From positions 969,978-1,033,977 of the forward strand of contig NZ_QPFB01000001.1 in NCBI RefSeq assembly GCF_004348115.1: a DNA stretch of 64,000 nucleotides, in the 5' to 3' direction. Shown one piece after another: positions 33,910 to 45,993 of this stretch (positions are counted from its first letter, which is position 1; every line of letters begins with the position of its first letter). The notes under the pieces were generated by a model, which was given only the letters and a program-made list of their open reading frames with translations, did no database searches and was not told the origin of the DNA. Source of the stretch: Stenotrophomonas sp. ATCM1_4. GTDB taxonomy: Bacteria; Pseudomonadota; Gammaproteobacteria; Xanthomonadales; Xanthomonadaceae. The translations under genes were made by a program, and so were the position numbers.

Positions 33910-35037
33910 GTGACCCAAGCCGCAATCCTCGTGCTCGAAGACGGCACCGTATTCGAGGGCGAATCCGTAGGCGCGCCCGGCCTGTCCGTGGGTGAGGTGG
34001 TGTTCAACACCGCCATGACCGGTTATCAGGAGATGCTGACCGATCCGTCCTACGCCCGGCAGATGATCACCCTGACGTATCCGCATATCGGCAACACCGG
34101 TATGAACGACCAGGACGAAGAGGCCAGCAAGGTGTGGGCCGCCGGCCTGATCGTCCGCGACGTGCCGCGCCGCCCGAGCAGCTGGCGCAACCAGGTGTCG
34201 CTGCAGGACTGGCTGATCCAGCGCGGCGTGGTGGCCATCGCCGGCATCGATACCCGCAAGTTGACCCGCATCCTGCGCGAGCGCGGCGCCCAGAACGGTG
34301 CGCTGATGGCCGGCGACATCGATGTGGAGAAGGCGCTGGAAGCCGCCCGCAAGTTCCCGGGCCTGAAGGGCATGGACCTGGCCAAGGTGGTCAGCACCGA
34401 CAAGCCCTATGGCTGGGCCGACGGCCAGCTGGACCTGGACCGCAATGAGTTCGTGCGCGCCGCGCCGAAGTTCAAGGTGGTGGCGTACGACTTCGGCGTG
34501 AAGACCAACATCCTGCGCATGCTGGCCGAGCGCGGCTGCGAGCTCACCGTGGTGCCGGCGCAGACCCCGGCCGCCGAGGTGCTGGCGATGAATCCCGATG
34601 GCGTGTTCCTGTCCAACGGCCCGGGCGACCCGGAACCGTGCGACTACGCCATCGCCGCGATCAAAGCGTTCGTCGCCGCGAAGGTGCCGACCTTCGGCAT
34701 CTGTCTGGGCCACCAGCTGCTGGGCCTGGCCTCCGGTGCCAAGACCATGAAGATGGGCCACGGCCACCACGGTGCCAACCACCCGGTGCAGGACATCGAC
34801 AGCGGCCGGGTGATGATCACCTCGCAGAACCACGGCTTCGCCATCGATGAGAGCGTGCTGCCGGCCAACGTGCGGGTCACCCACCGCTCGCTGTTCGACC
34901 AGACCATCCAGGGCATCGCCCTGACCGATGCGCCGGCGTTCTCCTTCCAAGGCCACCCGGAAGCCTCGCCGGGCCCGCACGACGTGGCGCCGCTGTTCGA
35001 CCGCTTCATCACCCTGATGGAAGAGGCAAAGGCCTGA
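33910..35037 (+). CDS. carA: Carbamoyl-phosphate synthase small subunit
   Basis: CarA releases ammonia from glutamine for carbamoyl phosphate, the precursor of arginine and pyrimidines. The 375-aa product starts at a GTG (33910) with [16 protein letters not shown]. The class I glutaminase domain has the nucleophile Cys 265 in [13 protein letters not shown] and the His/Glu pair in [13 protein letters not shown]. Length matches E. coli CarA (382). The open frame runs 59 codons further upstream without family similarity, which favours the GTG. Its stop overlaps the next ATG (TGATG). Confidence 0.95.
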   Translation: MTQAAILVLEDGTVFEGESVGAPGLSVGEVVFNTAMTGYQEMLTDPSYARQMITLTYPHIGNTGMNDQDEEASKVWAAGLIVRDVPRRPSSWRNQVSLQDWLIQRGVVAIAGIDTRKLTRILRERGAQNGALMAGDIDVEKALEAARKFPGLKGMDLAKVVSTDKPYGWADGQLDLDRNEFVRAAPKFKVVAYDFGVKTNILRMLAERGCELTVVPAQTPAAEVLAMNPDGVFLSNGPGDPEPCDYAIAAIKAFVAAKVPTFGICLGHQLLGLASGAKTMKMGHGHHGANHPVQDIDSGRVMITSQNHGFAIDESVLPANVRVTHRSLFDQTIQGIALTDAPAFSFQGHPEASPGPHDVAPLFDRFITLMEEAKA

Positions 35038-35591
35038 TGCGCGCCATCGCGCTGATCGCCGGCCTGCTGTTGTCCACCTCCGCGGTGGCGGCACCTGCTG
35101 AGCGCAAGGATGTGGGCGAGATCATGCAGGCGCTGGGCATGAGCAACCTCGCAGGCAGTGCCATCGGTCCGTTGCTGGCACAGCTGCCGGGCATGCAGGA
35201 CCAGGATGCGGCCGGCATGGCCTGCGCCTCCACCCAGGTGTCCCGGCTGATGGGCGAACAGTTCCAGCAGGGCATCGCCGACGCCTTCGGCGACGACGGT
35301 GCGCAGCTGGTGGCCGAGTGGAAGCAGTTCCTGGCCACGCCGGCCGGCACCGACATGGCGCGGACGTTCCGCGCCACCGCCGCCGCGGCCGCCGCCGGCA
35401 AGGAACCGGCCGACCCGGGCGTGGACGAGGCCACCAAGCGCAAGATTACCGATTTCATGGGCAAGCCGGCCTTCCAGCGTTTCATGCAGGCCTTCAACGA
35501 CAACGAGCCGCCCGCTGACTTCAGCCAGCGGATCGTCGATGCCCTGCAGCGCGAGTGCAAGATCGCGCTGGACCCGGAACAGATTTCCTGA
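35037..35591 (+). CDS. Periplasmic hypothetical protein between carA and carB
   Basis: The 184-aa product has a signal peptide ([19 protein letters not shown]), so it is exported, unlike its neighbours. The mature part is helical with Ala/Gln-rich repeats and two Cys (MACASTQVSRLM and LQRECKIALD), which may form a disulphide. No known motif. Its ATG shares a base with the carA stop, and carB starts 54 bases after it, so it is co-expressed with pyrimidine/arginine synthesis genes. I believe relatives also have an orf here. Function unknown. Confidence 0.75.
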   Translation: MRAIALIAGLLLSTSAVAAPAERKDVGEIMQALGMSNLAGSAIGPLLAQLPGMQDQDAAGMACASTQVSRLMGEQFQQGIADAFGDDGAQLVAEWKQFLATPAGTDMARTFRATAAAAAAGKEPADPGVDEATKRKITDFMGKPAFQRFMQAFNDNEPPADFSQRIVDALQRECKIALDPEQIS

Positions 35592-35645
35592 TCGACAGCG
35601 TGCGATCACTTCCCCCAGACACGCTGTACTGACTTAGAGAAGACA

Positions 35646-38884
<3,239 letters not shown>

Positions 38885-38888
<4 letters not shown>

Positions 38889-39361
38889 GAGCCCCGATTA
38901 CCCTGAAAGGCGCACAGCGCCTGCGCGAGGAACTGGATCACCTGAAGTCGGACAAGCGCCCGAAGGTCATTGCGGCCATCGCCGAGGCGCGCGAGCACGG
39001 TGACCTGAAGGAGAACGCCGAGTACCACGCCGCGCGCGAGGAGCAGGGCTTCATCGAAGGCCGCATCAAGCAGCTGGAGGGCGAGCTGTCGCATGCCGAG
39101 ATCATCGACATCACCAAGCTCAACGCCGGCAGCAAGGTGGTGTTCGGTGCCACGGTGACGCTGGCCGACGTGGAGTCCGACGAGGAAAAGCGTTACCAGA
39201 TCGTGGGTGACCTGGAAGCGGACATCAAGCTGGGCCTGATCGCCATTTCCTCGCCGGTGGCGCGTGCGCTGATCGGCAAGAACGAAGGCGACAGCATCGC
39301 CATCGATGCGCCGGCCGGCCAGCGCGAGTACGAGATCGTCAGCGTCGAGTACCTCGACTGA
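38885..39361 (+). CDS. greA: Transcription elongation factor GreA
   Basis: GreA rescues backtracked RNA polymerase by stimulating transcript cleavage. The 158-aa product has the N-terminal coiled coil with the acidic tip ([17 protein letters not shown] at 35-51), then the FKBP-like C domain ([16 protein letters not shown]). Length matches E. coli (158). ATG at 38885 overlaps the carB stop (ATGA). The rpfE-like gene starts two bases after its stop. Confidence 0.96.
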
Positions 39362-39363
39362 CG

Positions 39364-40287
39364 ATGGCCAAGGCCACGCTGCTGCTGCCTGCGCGCAGCC
39401 GTTTCCCGGCCGGCGCATTGCCGGCACCGGTGGCCGCCGCGCTCGGGCGGGCCGAACATGGGCTCGCCGATGCAGGAGAGTCGGCGCAGCTGCGCCGGCA
39501 TTTCGACATCGCCGCCGACACCTGGTCGGCGGCGGCATTGAGCCGCCACGCCGATGCCGGCGATGCCGCCGGTGCGTTGTGGCTGCGCGCCGACCCGGCC
39601 AACGTGGCGCCGGACATGCAGGGCGCACGGCTGATGGCATCGGCCGAGACGCTGCGCCTGGAGCAGCCCGATGCGGACATACTGTTGCCCGCGCTGCAGC
39701 CGTTGTTCGCCGGGTTCGGCTTCCAGCTGGACGCCCCCACGCCGTCGCGCTGGTACCTGCGCCTGCCCGAGGACACGCCGCTGCCGGACTTCGTCGACCC
39801 GGACGTCGCGCTGGGCGATGACCTGTTCCTGCACCTGCCCGAGGGCGAGGCCGGCCGCCAATGGCGGGCCCTGCTGACCGAAGCGCAGGTGGTGCTGCAC
39901 CAGCATTCCTGGAATGAGCAGCGCATCGCGCAGGGCAAGCGCGCGGTGAACTCATTGTGGTTCTGGGGTGCCGGCCGGCTGCCGGCGTCGGTACAGACCG
40001 CGCATGCGCAGGTGCGCAGCCGCGACGCGCTGTTGCAGGGCCTGGCCAAGATGGCCGGCGTGCGCGTGGGCGGGGAACAGACCGTCGATGCGTTGGTCGA
40101 CCTGCGCCAGTTGCGTTCGCTGGAGCAGCTCACGCGTGATGCGATCACGCCGTTGCTGGAGGCGATCAACCGCGGTGAGCTGCAGGAGCTGCGCCTGGAT
40201 TTCGAGGACGGCACGCATTACCGCATCCATCGCGGGCAACGGTGGCGCTTCTGGAAGAAGCCGGTGGCGACGTTGGCCGATGAGTGA
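39364..40287 (+). CDS. rpfE: RpfE-type protein (also labelled phosphoglycerate mutase-like)
   Basis: The 307-aa soluble protein matches, by my recall of gene order and sequence, the family called regulatory protein RpfE type in Xanthomonas and Burkholderia; databases often name it phosphoglycerate mutase. Visible blocks: ATLLLPARSRFPAG at the start, LEQPDADILLPALQP, VLHQHSWNEQRIAQGK, and SLWFWGAGRLP. The classical mutase RHG motif is absent, so that name is probably wrong. In Xanthomonas, rpfE mutations change exoenzyme and polysaccharide output. It overlaps recJ by eight bases, as in relatives. Confidence 0.72.
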   Translation: MAKATLLLPARSRFPAGALPAPVAAALGRAEHGLADAGESAQLRRHFDIAADTWSAAALSRHADAGDAAGALWLRADPANVAPDMQGARLMASAETLRLEQPDADILLPALQPLFAGFGFQLDAPTPSRWYLRLPEDTPLPDFVDPDVALGDDLFLHLPEGEAGRQWRALLTEAQVVLHQHSWNEQRIAQGKRAVNSLWFWGAGRLPASVQTAHAQVRSRDALLQGLAKMAGVRVGGEQTVDALVDLRQLRSLEQLTRDAITPLLEAINRGELQELRLDFEDGTHYRIHRGQRWRFWKKPVATLADE

Positions 40288-42022
40288 TGCCGTGAAGATC
40301 GTCCGGCGCGACGTGCTCGACGCCGGGCAATGGGATGCGCAGACGCTGCCCCTGCTGCAGCGGATCTACGCGGCGCGTGGTGCCCGTTCGGCGGAGCAGG
40401 CGCAGCCGAAGCTGGGCCAGCTGCACGCACCGGAGTTGCTGGGCGGGATGCAGGCGGCGGTTGAACTGCTGGCCGCGGCGATCGCCGGCAACAAGCGCAT
40501 CCTGGTCGTCGGTGATTTCGATTGCGATGGCGCCACCGCGTGTGCGGTGGGCGTGCGTGGCCTGCGCCTGCTGGGCGCGCGCGACGTGGTGCACGCCGTG
40601 CCCAACCGCATGGTGCATGGCTACGGCCTGTCACCGTCGTTGGTCGAGGAACTGGCCGCGTTGCAGCCGGATCTGCTGGTCACGGTGGACCATGGCATTG
40701 CCTGCCATGCCGGCGTCAACGCCGCCAGGGCGCTGGGCTGGCAGGTGCTGGTCACCGACCACCATCTGCCGGGCGAGAAGCTGCCGCCGGCCGATGCCAT
40801 CGTCGATCCGAACGTGGATGGCGATGCGTTCCCGAGCAAGTCACTGGCCGGGGTCGGGGTGATCTTCTACGTGCTGATGGCGTTGCGTCGCCATCTGCGC
40901 GGGCAAGGGACCTTTGCCGGGCAGCCCGAGCCGGACCTGCTGACGCTGCTGGACCTGGTCGCCGTCGGCACCGTGGCCGACCTGGTCGCGCTGGACGAGA
41001 ACAACCGTGCGCTGGTGGGCGCGGGTCTGCGCCGGCTGCGTGCCGGCAAGGGCTGCGTGGGCCTGCGTGCGCTGATCGAGGCCAGTGGTCGCGATGCGCG
41101 TCGACTGACCGGCAGCGACATCGGTTTTGCACTGGGCCCGCGCCTCAATGCGGCCGGGCGCCTGGAAGACATGGCGCTGGGCATCGAGCTGCTGTTGACC
41201 GAAGACCCCGCGCAGGCCCGCGAGATCGCGGCATTGCTTGAAGAGATCAACGCCGAACGCCGCGCCGTACAGCAGCTGATGACCGACGACGCCGAGTTGG
41301 CCGTCTCGCGCGCCCTGCTGGCCGACGACGGGCAATGCCCGGTTGCCGCCTGCCTGTTCGATGCCGAATGGCATCCGGGCGTGGTTGGGCTGGTGGCCTC
41401 GAAGATGAAGGATCGGCTGCACCGGCCGGTGATCGCATTCGCGCCGTCCGAACCGGGCAGTGCAGCATTGCGTGGCTCCGCGCGCTCGATTCCCGGTTTC
41501 CATATCCGCGATGCACTGGCGGCGATCAACGCCACTCATCCGGGCTTGATGGAGAAGTTCGGCGGCCATGCGATGGCCGCTGGCCTGAGCCTGTCGCGCG
41601 AACGGCTGGATGCCTTCAAGGCCGCGTTCGAACAGCAGGTGCTGGCCACGATTGACCCCGCCACCCTGCAGCAACAACTGCTCAGCGACGGCGAGCTGTC
41701 TGCATCGGAGCTGGACTTCACGCATGCCGAAGCGTTGCGTCTGGCCGGGCCGTGGGGCCAGGGTTTCGCCGAGCCGCTGTTCGATGGCGCGTTCGATGTG
41801 CTGGAGTGGCGCGTGCTGAAAGAGCGGCACCTGAAGCTGGTGCTGCGCGCGCCAGGGGGCAACGCAAAGATCAGTGCGATCCATTTCAGCGGCTGGAAGG
41901 GCGCTGACCCGGGTAGCCGTGTGCATATCGCCTACCGGTTGGTCGGTGACGACTACCGTGGTGGTCAGGCCATCCAGTTGATCATCGAGCATTGCACCCC
42001 GGCGGAAGCGACCGCTCCGTAG
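40280..42022 (+). CDS. recJ: Single-stranded-DNA-specific exonuclease RecJ
   Basis: RecJ degrades single-stranded DNA 5' to 3' in recombination and mismatch repair. The 580-aa DHH-family product has motif I DFDCDGATA from residue 79, motif II NRMVHGYGL, TVDHGIA, motif III TDHHLPG at 159-165, LVAVGTVADLV, and the DHHA1 block GKFGGH-like EKFGGHAMAAGLS. An OB domain follows. Length matches E. coli (577). ATG at 40280 lies inside the rpfE 3' end, so the two are coupled. Confidence 0.95.
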   Translation: MSDAVKIVRRDVLDAGQWDAQTLPLLQRIYAARGARSAEQAQPKLGQLHAPELLGGMQAAVELLAAAIAGNKRILVVGDFDCDGATACAVGVRGLRLLGARDVVHAVPNRMVHGYGLSPSLVEELAALQPDLLVTVDHGIACHAGVNAARALGWQVLVTDHHLPGEKLPPADAIVDPNVDGDAFPSKSLAGVGVIFYVLMALRRHLRGQGTFAGQPEPDLLTLLDLVAVGTVADLVALDENNRALVGAGLRRLRAGKGCVGLRALIEASGRDARRLTGSDIGFALGPRLNAAGRLEDMALGIELLLTEDPAQAREIAALLEEINAERRAVQQLMTDDAELAVSRALLADDGQCPVAACLFDAEWHPGVVGLVASKMKDRLHRPVIAFAPSEPGSAALRGSARSIPGFHIRDALAAINATHPGLMEKFGGHAMAAGLSLSRERLDAFKAAFEQQVLATIDPATLQQQLLSDGELSASELDFTHAEALRLAGPWGQGFAEPLFDGAFDVLEWRVLKERHLKLVLRAPGGNAKISAIHFSGWKGADPGSRVHIAYRLVGDDYRGGQAIQLIIEHCTPAEATAP

Positions 42023-42116
42023 GCACGCCTTCAGGCGCGAAGTCGGGCAATTCCGGGCATACGGAGCCTTTGCTACTGCAGGCGTCTCAGCTTCGCCGCC
42101 AAGGCCGCTCCTGCGA
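42020..42116. repeat. Intergenic palindromic repeat (GTAGGAGC family)
   Basis: A degenerate unit, GTAGGCACGCCTTCAGGCGC then GAAGTCGG, is followed after 40 bases by the inverted arm CAGCTTCGCCGCCAAGGCCG then CTCCTGCG. It fills the gap between convergent recJ and acyltransferase genes. Confidence 0.7.
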
Positions 42117-42126
42117 CGTTCAGCTT

Positions 42127-43320
42127 CTACGGGCGGTCGGGTACCGCCGCCGCTGATGCCGCGCTGCCATTGAGCGGGTGCAGGCCGAACAGCGGGCGCA
42201 GGATGCGGCTGCGGCGTATCAACGCATATCCGGCGAAGCACAGGGCGAAGGTGGCTCCAACCAGCAGCATGGCCTCAAGCCCGGGGGCAATCTTCAGTGG
42301 CTTCAGTGCATGGGCCAGCACCACGATCACGGTCTGGTGCAGGATGTAGACCGGGAACACCGCCATGGTGAGGTAGCGCAGGGCGGGGCTGTCGGCATGG
42401 CGCCAACGGTAGGCGAAGCCGAGCAGGGCGGCGATCGCGCACCATTGATCGGCCGCCCAGGCCAGTCGCAACCACAGTCGCAGCGCTTCGGGAATGGGGT
42501 GCGCATCGTCATATCCGGCGAAGTACCACGCATGGACGAAGGCGGCATAGCAGGCGGCGGCCACCAGCAACGACACCCACCGCAGGCGCTGCAGCGCTTC
42601 CCAGAAGCGGCTGTCGAACGCGGCCAGGAATCCGATCAGGAACACGCTGAAGTACTGTGCGTGGCTGTACCAGTCATTGATCAGCGCGTGGGTCTGCTCG
42701 AAGCGCTCGACCATCAGCAGGCGGGCCGCCGCGAGCACGGCAACCGGCAGCAACAGCGCGCCCCACCCCGACATTGCCCGGCCGAGCGCCGCGCGCAGGC
42801 GCTGCAGCGCCGTCGCCGGCAGCAGTCGCCACGCCAGCCACGCCAGCACCGTATAGCTCCACAGATAGGGCAGGAACCACAGGTGGTTCCAGGTAGGCAG
42901 CAGCAGACAGTCCCCGTCGGTCCCGCAGAACCCGTGGTACCCGCTCAGGTACTTGCCGTAGAAGGCCAGGTACGACTCACCGTAGCCGCCTGGCAGCTGT
43001 TCGACCACCTGCAGGTAGGCCTGCGGTGGAACGATCACCAGCATCCCGAACAGCAGGGGCAGCAGCAGTTGGCGCGAGCGGCGGCGGAAGAACCCGTTGG
43101 CGGGGCCGCGCAGCATGTAGGCGGTGGCCACGCCGGAGATCAGGAACAGCAGCGACATGCGCCAGGGACTGCTCAGCAGCATGAACGGCTCGGGGCCTTC
43201 ATTGGCGAACGGACTTTTGACGTGCCACCCCCAGCTCACGTAGTACATGCCCACGTGGTAGAGCACCAGCAGTCCAAAGGCGATCACCCTGAGCCAATCC
43301 AGATCGTGGCGGCGTTGCAT
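42127..43320 (-). CDS. Acyltransferase family 3 membrane protein (OpgC-like)
   Basis: The 397-aa product has about ten predicted spans. It starts MQRRHDLDWLRVIAFGLLV, the usual acyltransferase-3 signature (R/H-D-x-D/W-R). It also has WHLWFLPYLWSYT-like NHLWFLPYL and YILHQTVIVVL near the end. Such proteins put acyl groups on sugars, e.g. succinyl on periplasmic glucans (OpgC). The start at 43320 is fixed by the signature; the frame runs far upstream without similarity. It is divergent from the LytTR regulator, which may control it. Confidence 0.86.
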   Translation of the reverse strand: MQRRHDLDWLRVIAFGLLVLYHVGMYYVSWGWHVKSPFANEGPEPFMLLSSPWRMSLLFLISGVATAYMLRGPANGFFRRRSRQLLLPLLFGMLVIVPPQAYLQVVEQLPGGYGESYLAFYGKYLSGYHGFCGTDGDCLLLPTWNHLWFLPYLWSYTVLAWLAWRLLPATALQRLRAALGRAMSGWGALLLPVAVLAAARLLMVERFEQTHALINDWYSHAQYFSVFLIGFLAAFDSRFWEALQRLRWVSLLVAAACYAAFVHAWYFAGYDDAHPIPEALRLWLRLAWAADQWCAIAALLGFAYRWRHADSPALRYLTMAVFPVYILHQTVIVVLAHALKPLKIAPGLEAMLLVGATFALCFAGYALIRRSRILRPLFGLHPLNGSAASAAAVPDRP

Positions 43321-43473
43321 GGTCCAGTCCCGTTGGAAGTGGCGTGCATCAGAGCACTGCCTGCGTCCGTCGGCGCAGGCCAAGTGATTGATGGAAGGGG
43401 ATTTGGGACGGGTGGTGGCAACGAGGGGACGAGCCGCGGCAGCGTGTCGCGCCAGCTCCCCTAGAATGCGCGG

Positions 43474-44391
43474 ATGGAACAACGACCTGCTCTCGATGCC
43501 TTCACCCGCTTCCGTCCTTGGCGACGCCGGGTGGAGGTGGTGTTCTGGTTGCTGGTGGTCCTGCTCAACTGCAGCGGCAATGCGATCACGACATGGATGG
43601 ATGCCAATCGCTCTGGCCGGCCGCCGATGGCGGCGTGGGAACCGTGGGTCTGGGAGTTCTCCAGTGGCCTGGTCTGGCTGTTCGTGCTGGTGCCGGCCAT
43701 CGTCTGGTTGACGTCGCGCTTCCCGCTGCATCGGGACAACTGGCGGCAACGATTGCCGGGATACCTGTTGGCCAGCGTGCCGGCGTCGCTGCTGCACGTG
43801 CTGGCGATGTTCGGCCTGCGCATGCTGGTCTACCGGCTGATGGGCGAGCAGTACCGGGTCCACAGCTGGGGCCAGGAACTGCTCTATGAATACCTCAAGG
43901 ACATCCGCACGCTGGTGGTGATCGTCGGTTTCATCGAAGGCTATCGCTTCCTGCTGCGCCGGCTGCAGGGCGAGGCACAACTGCTGGCCGAGCCGGACGA
44001 AGGTCCACCGGTCGAGCCCATCGAGCGGCCGGAACGGCTGCTGGTACGCAAGCTCGGCAGGGACTTCCTGATCGCCACCGAGGACATCGAGTGGGCACAG
44101 GCCGCCGGCAACTACGTCAACCTGCGGGTGAAGGGGCATGACTATCCGCTGCGCATCACCATGGCCGGCCTGGAGGAGCGCCTGGCTGGCGGACGCTTCA
44201 TCCGGGTGCACCGCAGCTGGATGGTGCAGATCAAGCACCTGGTGTCGATAAGATCACTCGACGGCGGCGAAGCGGAACTGCAGATGGACGACGGGCAGGT
44301 AGTGCCCTGCAGCCGTCGTTACCTGCCGTCGGTGCGGCAAACAGTGGGCGAGGGCGCAAAAGCGCCGGCCGCAGGGTTGCCGGGCCGGTGA
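43474..44391 (+). CDS. Membrane-bound LytTR transcriptional regulator, RpfD-like
   Basis: The 305-aa product has four hydrophobic segments in the first 165 residues (VEVVFWLLVVLLN, LVWLFVLVPAIVWL, YLLASVPASLLHVLAMFG, LVVIVGFIEGY). A linker follows, then a LytTR DNA-binding domain from about 195: LLVRKLGRDFLIATEDIEW, NYVNLRVKGHDYPLR, and FIRVHRSWMVQI. It has no receiver domain, so the membrane part probably senses the signal. The layout and the nearby recJ/rpfE fit RpfD of the Xanthomonas rpf region, from memory. It is divergent from the acyltransferase with 153 bases between. Confidence 0.85.
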   Translation: MEQRPALDAFTRFRPWRRRVEVVFWLLVVLLNCSGNAITTWMDANRSGRPPMAAWEPWVWEFSSGLVWLFVLVPAIVWLTSRFPLHRDNWRQRLPGYLLASVPASLLHVLAMFGLRMLVYRLMGEQYRVHSWGQELLYEYLKDIRTLVVIVGFIEGYRFLLRRLQGEAQLLAEPDEGPPVEPIERPERLLVRKLGRDFLIATEDIEWAQAAGNYVNLRVKGHDYPLRITMAGLEERLAGGRFIRVHRSWMVQIKHLVSIRSLDGGEAELQMDDGQVVPCSRRYLPSVRQTVGEGAKAPAAGLPGR

Positions 44392-44579
44392 ACCGGTGAC
44401 GGTGCGCGAGTCCTGACGCCGGAACGGGGCCACTCGATGGATGCGTGCACGGGCTTGTTGGCCGGGTCAGGCGTCCTTGGGATCAGGCCCCATCACGTGA
44501 GCAGGCGCACTCCGGGTGCGCCAGAGGCTCGTCACATCACCGGCCTCCCGGGGCCAGATCAACACGGTTGGCCGTGCCC

Positions 44580-45257
44580 ATGACGCCCCACGCAGCACAC
44601 GTTCTCAAAGACCTTCGGTCCAGGCTCCGCCCTGCGGCAGTCGCACGGGTCGGTGGCTTCAGGCCCCCGGAAGATCCGACCACCTCCTGGTTCTGCCGGG
44701 CGGTCGGCCTGCCCGGCGAGACGGTTCCGCAATGGCAGGGCGAGCCGATGTTCCCCCTCCTGCAGGTACGGGTATCCGAGCTCCCGGTGGTCCCCGAGGC
44801 GCTTGCGGGCATCGCACTGCTGGTGCTGTTCCTGAATCGGCACGAGTACCCGTTTGACCGTCCGCACGGGGAGGGCTGGCTCATCCGCGAGTACACCCGC
44901 CTGGAGGGGCTGGTCCCCCTCCAGGCCGATACCGGGCCGTTCCGTCCTTTTCCCATTGCCTGGAATCGCATCGACGATGACGCGCCGGGCTGGGAAGATG
45001 CGTGGGAGTTGGTCGACCTGGGGCCGGTGAATGACGACGAAGCGGCGAGCAACGCCTTCTTCAACGCCTTCTCGCGGTACGGGGGCACCAAGTTCGGTGG
45101 CTATCCCACGGAAATCCAGCATGGCGTAGGTCTGCAGGACTACGTGTTCCAGGTCGCTTCGGAAGAGAAGGTCGGCTGGATGTGGGCCGACAACGGCCGT
45201 GGCTACTTCTTCCGCACCCCGTCCGGCGACTGGCGCTGGGCGTGCCAGTTCTACTAG
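44580..45257 (+). CDS. DUF1963 (YwqG-like) protein
   Basis: A 225-aa soluble protein. It has the order typical of DUF1963: PQWQGEPMFPLLQVRVSE, then ALLVLFLNRHEYPFD, later SRYGGTKFGGYPTEIQHG and the final VGWMWADNGRGYFF. The family is linked to toxin immunity or SMI1-like roles in some bacteria, but its role here is unknown. No signal peptide. The ATG at 44580 lacks a strong ribosome-binding site; the frame is open from 44445. No toxin gene is adjacent. Confidence 0.75.
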   Translation: MTPHAAHVLKDLRSRLRPAAVARVGGFRPPEDPTTSWFCRAVGLPGETVPQWQGEPMFPLLQVRVSELPVVPEALAGIALLVLFLNRHEYPFDRPHGEGWLIREYTRLEGLVPLQADTGPFRPFPIAWNRIDDDAPGWEDAWELVDLGPVNDDEAASNAFFNAFSRYGGTKFGGYPTEIQHGVGLQDYVFQVASEEKVGWMWADNGRGYFFRTPSGDWRWACQFY

Positions 45258-45674
45258 ACGCGGCGGTTCATTCCCCCAAGGCGGGTTCACCTCGGACGTT
45301 GCGAACGTCCGCAGGGGGCATTGTGCGGGGCAACACCATCGGTGCTGCGGACGGCGCTCACGCGCAAGGCGTGGCGATCCGTTGTGATGAATGGGGATGA
45401 ATCGACGAAGTCACGAGGGCCAGTCGATGCACAGCGGCATCAATATCCATGCGCCCGGTTCACTTTCGGTGGATGCGCGAGTCACCTTCAGACGGACGAT
45501 ACGCGTTCAACGGCTGCGATCTATCGTGATGAATGAGGGTTTCAAGCAAAAACATTGCCGATTCACGCACTTTCACGGCGCATCGATGTACGCCAACGTC
45601 AGCTGAAAGCAGGTTGCGGGCTGCGCAAAAAACGCCGCTATATTCCAGACTCCCCAGACGAAGGAGGGAGTGGA
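45258..45674. other. Gene-free stretch upstream of the lipoprotein gene
   Basis: No convincing ORF in 417 bases: a 71-codon frame (45391-45606) has no ribosome-binding site or family pattern. Less GC-rich than its surroundings in the second half. A promoter-like pair lies near 45614-45644. Confidence 0.5.
45614..45644 (+). promoter_or_regulatory. Possible promoter of the alanine-zipper lipoprotein gene
   Basis: TTGCGG at 45614 and TATATT at 45639 are separated by 19 bases, a little long. The ATG follows 31 bases later, after AAGGAGGGAG. Confidence 0.4.
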
Positions 45675-45944
45675 ATGTTTCTGACCAAACAACAGCTGGT
45701 GATGGCACGCAGGCTTGGTGTGGCGATTCTCGTAGCCGGAAGTCTTGCGTCCTGTGCAACCTACAAAGAGGAGTTTGCAGGGATCAACTCGCGCCTGGAC
45801 CAACTTGATGCGAAGGTGCAGGGCGCTGCGCAGAGTGCCGAATCGGCCAATCAGTCCGCGCAGCAGGCAAACCAACGGCTGGATCAAATCGAAGGCCGCG
45901 TCCAGCAGCTCGAAAGGGCCCCGCGCCGTACGCCGCGTGGCTGA
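45675..45944 (+). CDS. Alanine-zipper (Lpp-like) outer-membrane lipoprotein
   Basis: The 89-aa product has a signal peptide with lipobox LASC (Cys near 27). The mature part is a heptad-patterned coiled coil: INSRLDQLDAKVQGAAQSAE then ANQSAQQANQRLDQIEGRV. This is the layout of Braun-type lipoproteins and related alanine-zipper proteins, which trimerise. The C-terminus (APRRTPRG) lacks the final Lys that links Braun lipoprotein to peptidoglycan. AAGGAGGGAG precedes the ATG. An L,D-transpeptidase gene follows after 49 bases. Confidence 0.83.
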   Translation: MFLTKQQLVMARRLGVAILVAGSLASCATYKEEFAGINSRLDQLDAKVQGAAQSAESANQSAQQANQRLDQIEGRVQQLERAPRRTPRG

Positions 45945-45993
45945 TCCCCTTTTCCGCACGCGATTGATGACGAACATCTGAATCCAGGATCCG

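Noticed and set aside
39364..40287. Phosphoglycerate mutase
   Set aside because: No RHG catalytic motif or alkaline-phosphatase-type metal site; gene order and sequence fit the RpfE-type family better.
45391..45606. A 71-codon frame upstream of the Lpp-like gene
   Set aside because: No ribosome-binding site, no hydrophobic or domain pattern, ends in the promoter region of the next gene.
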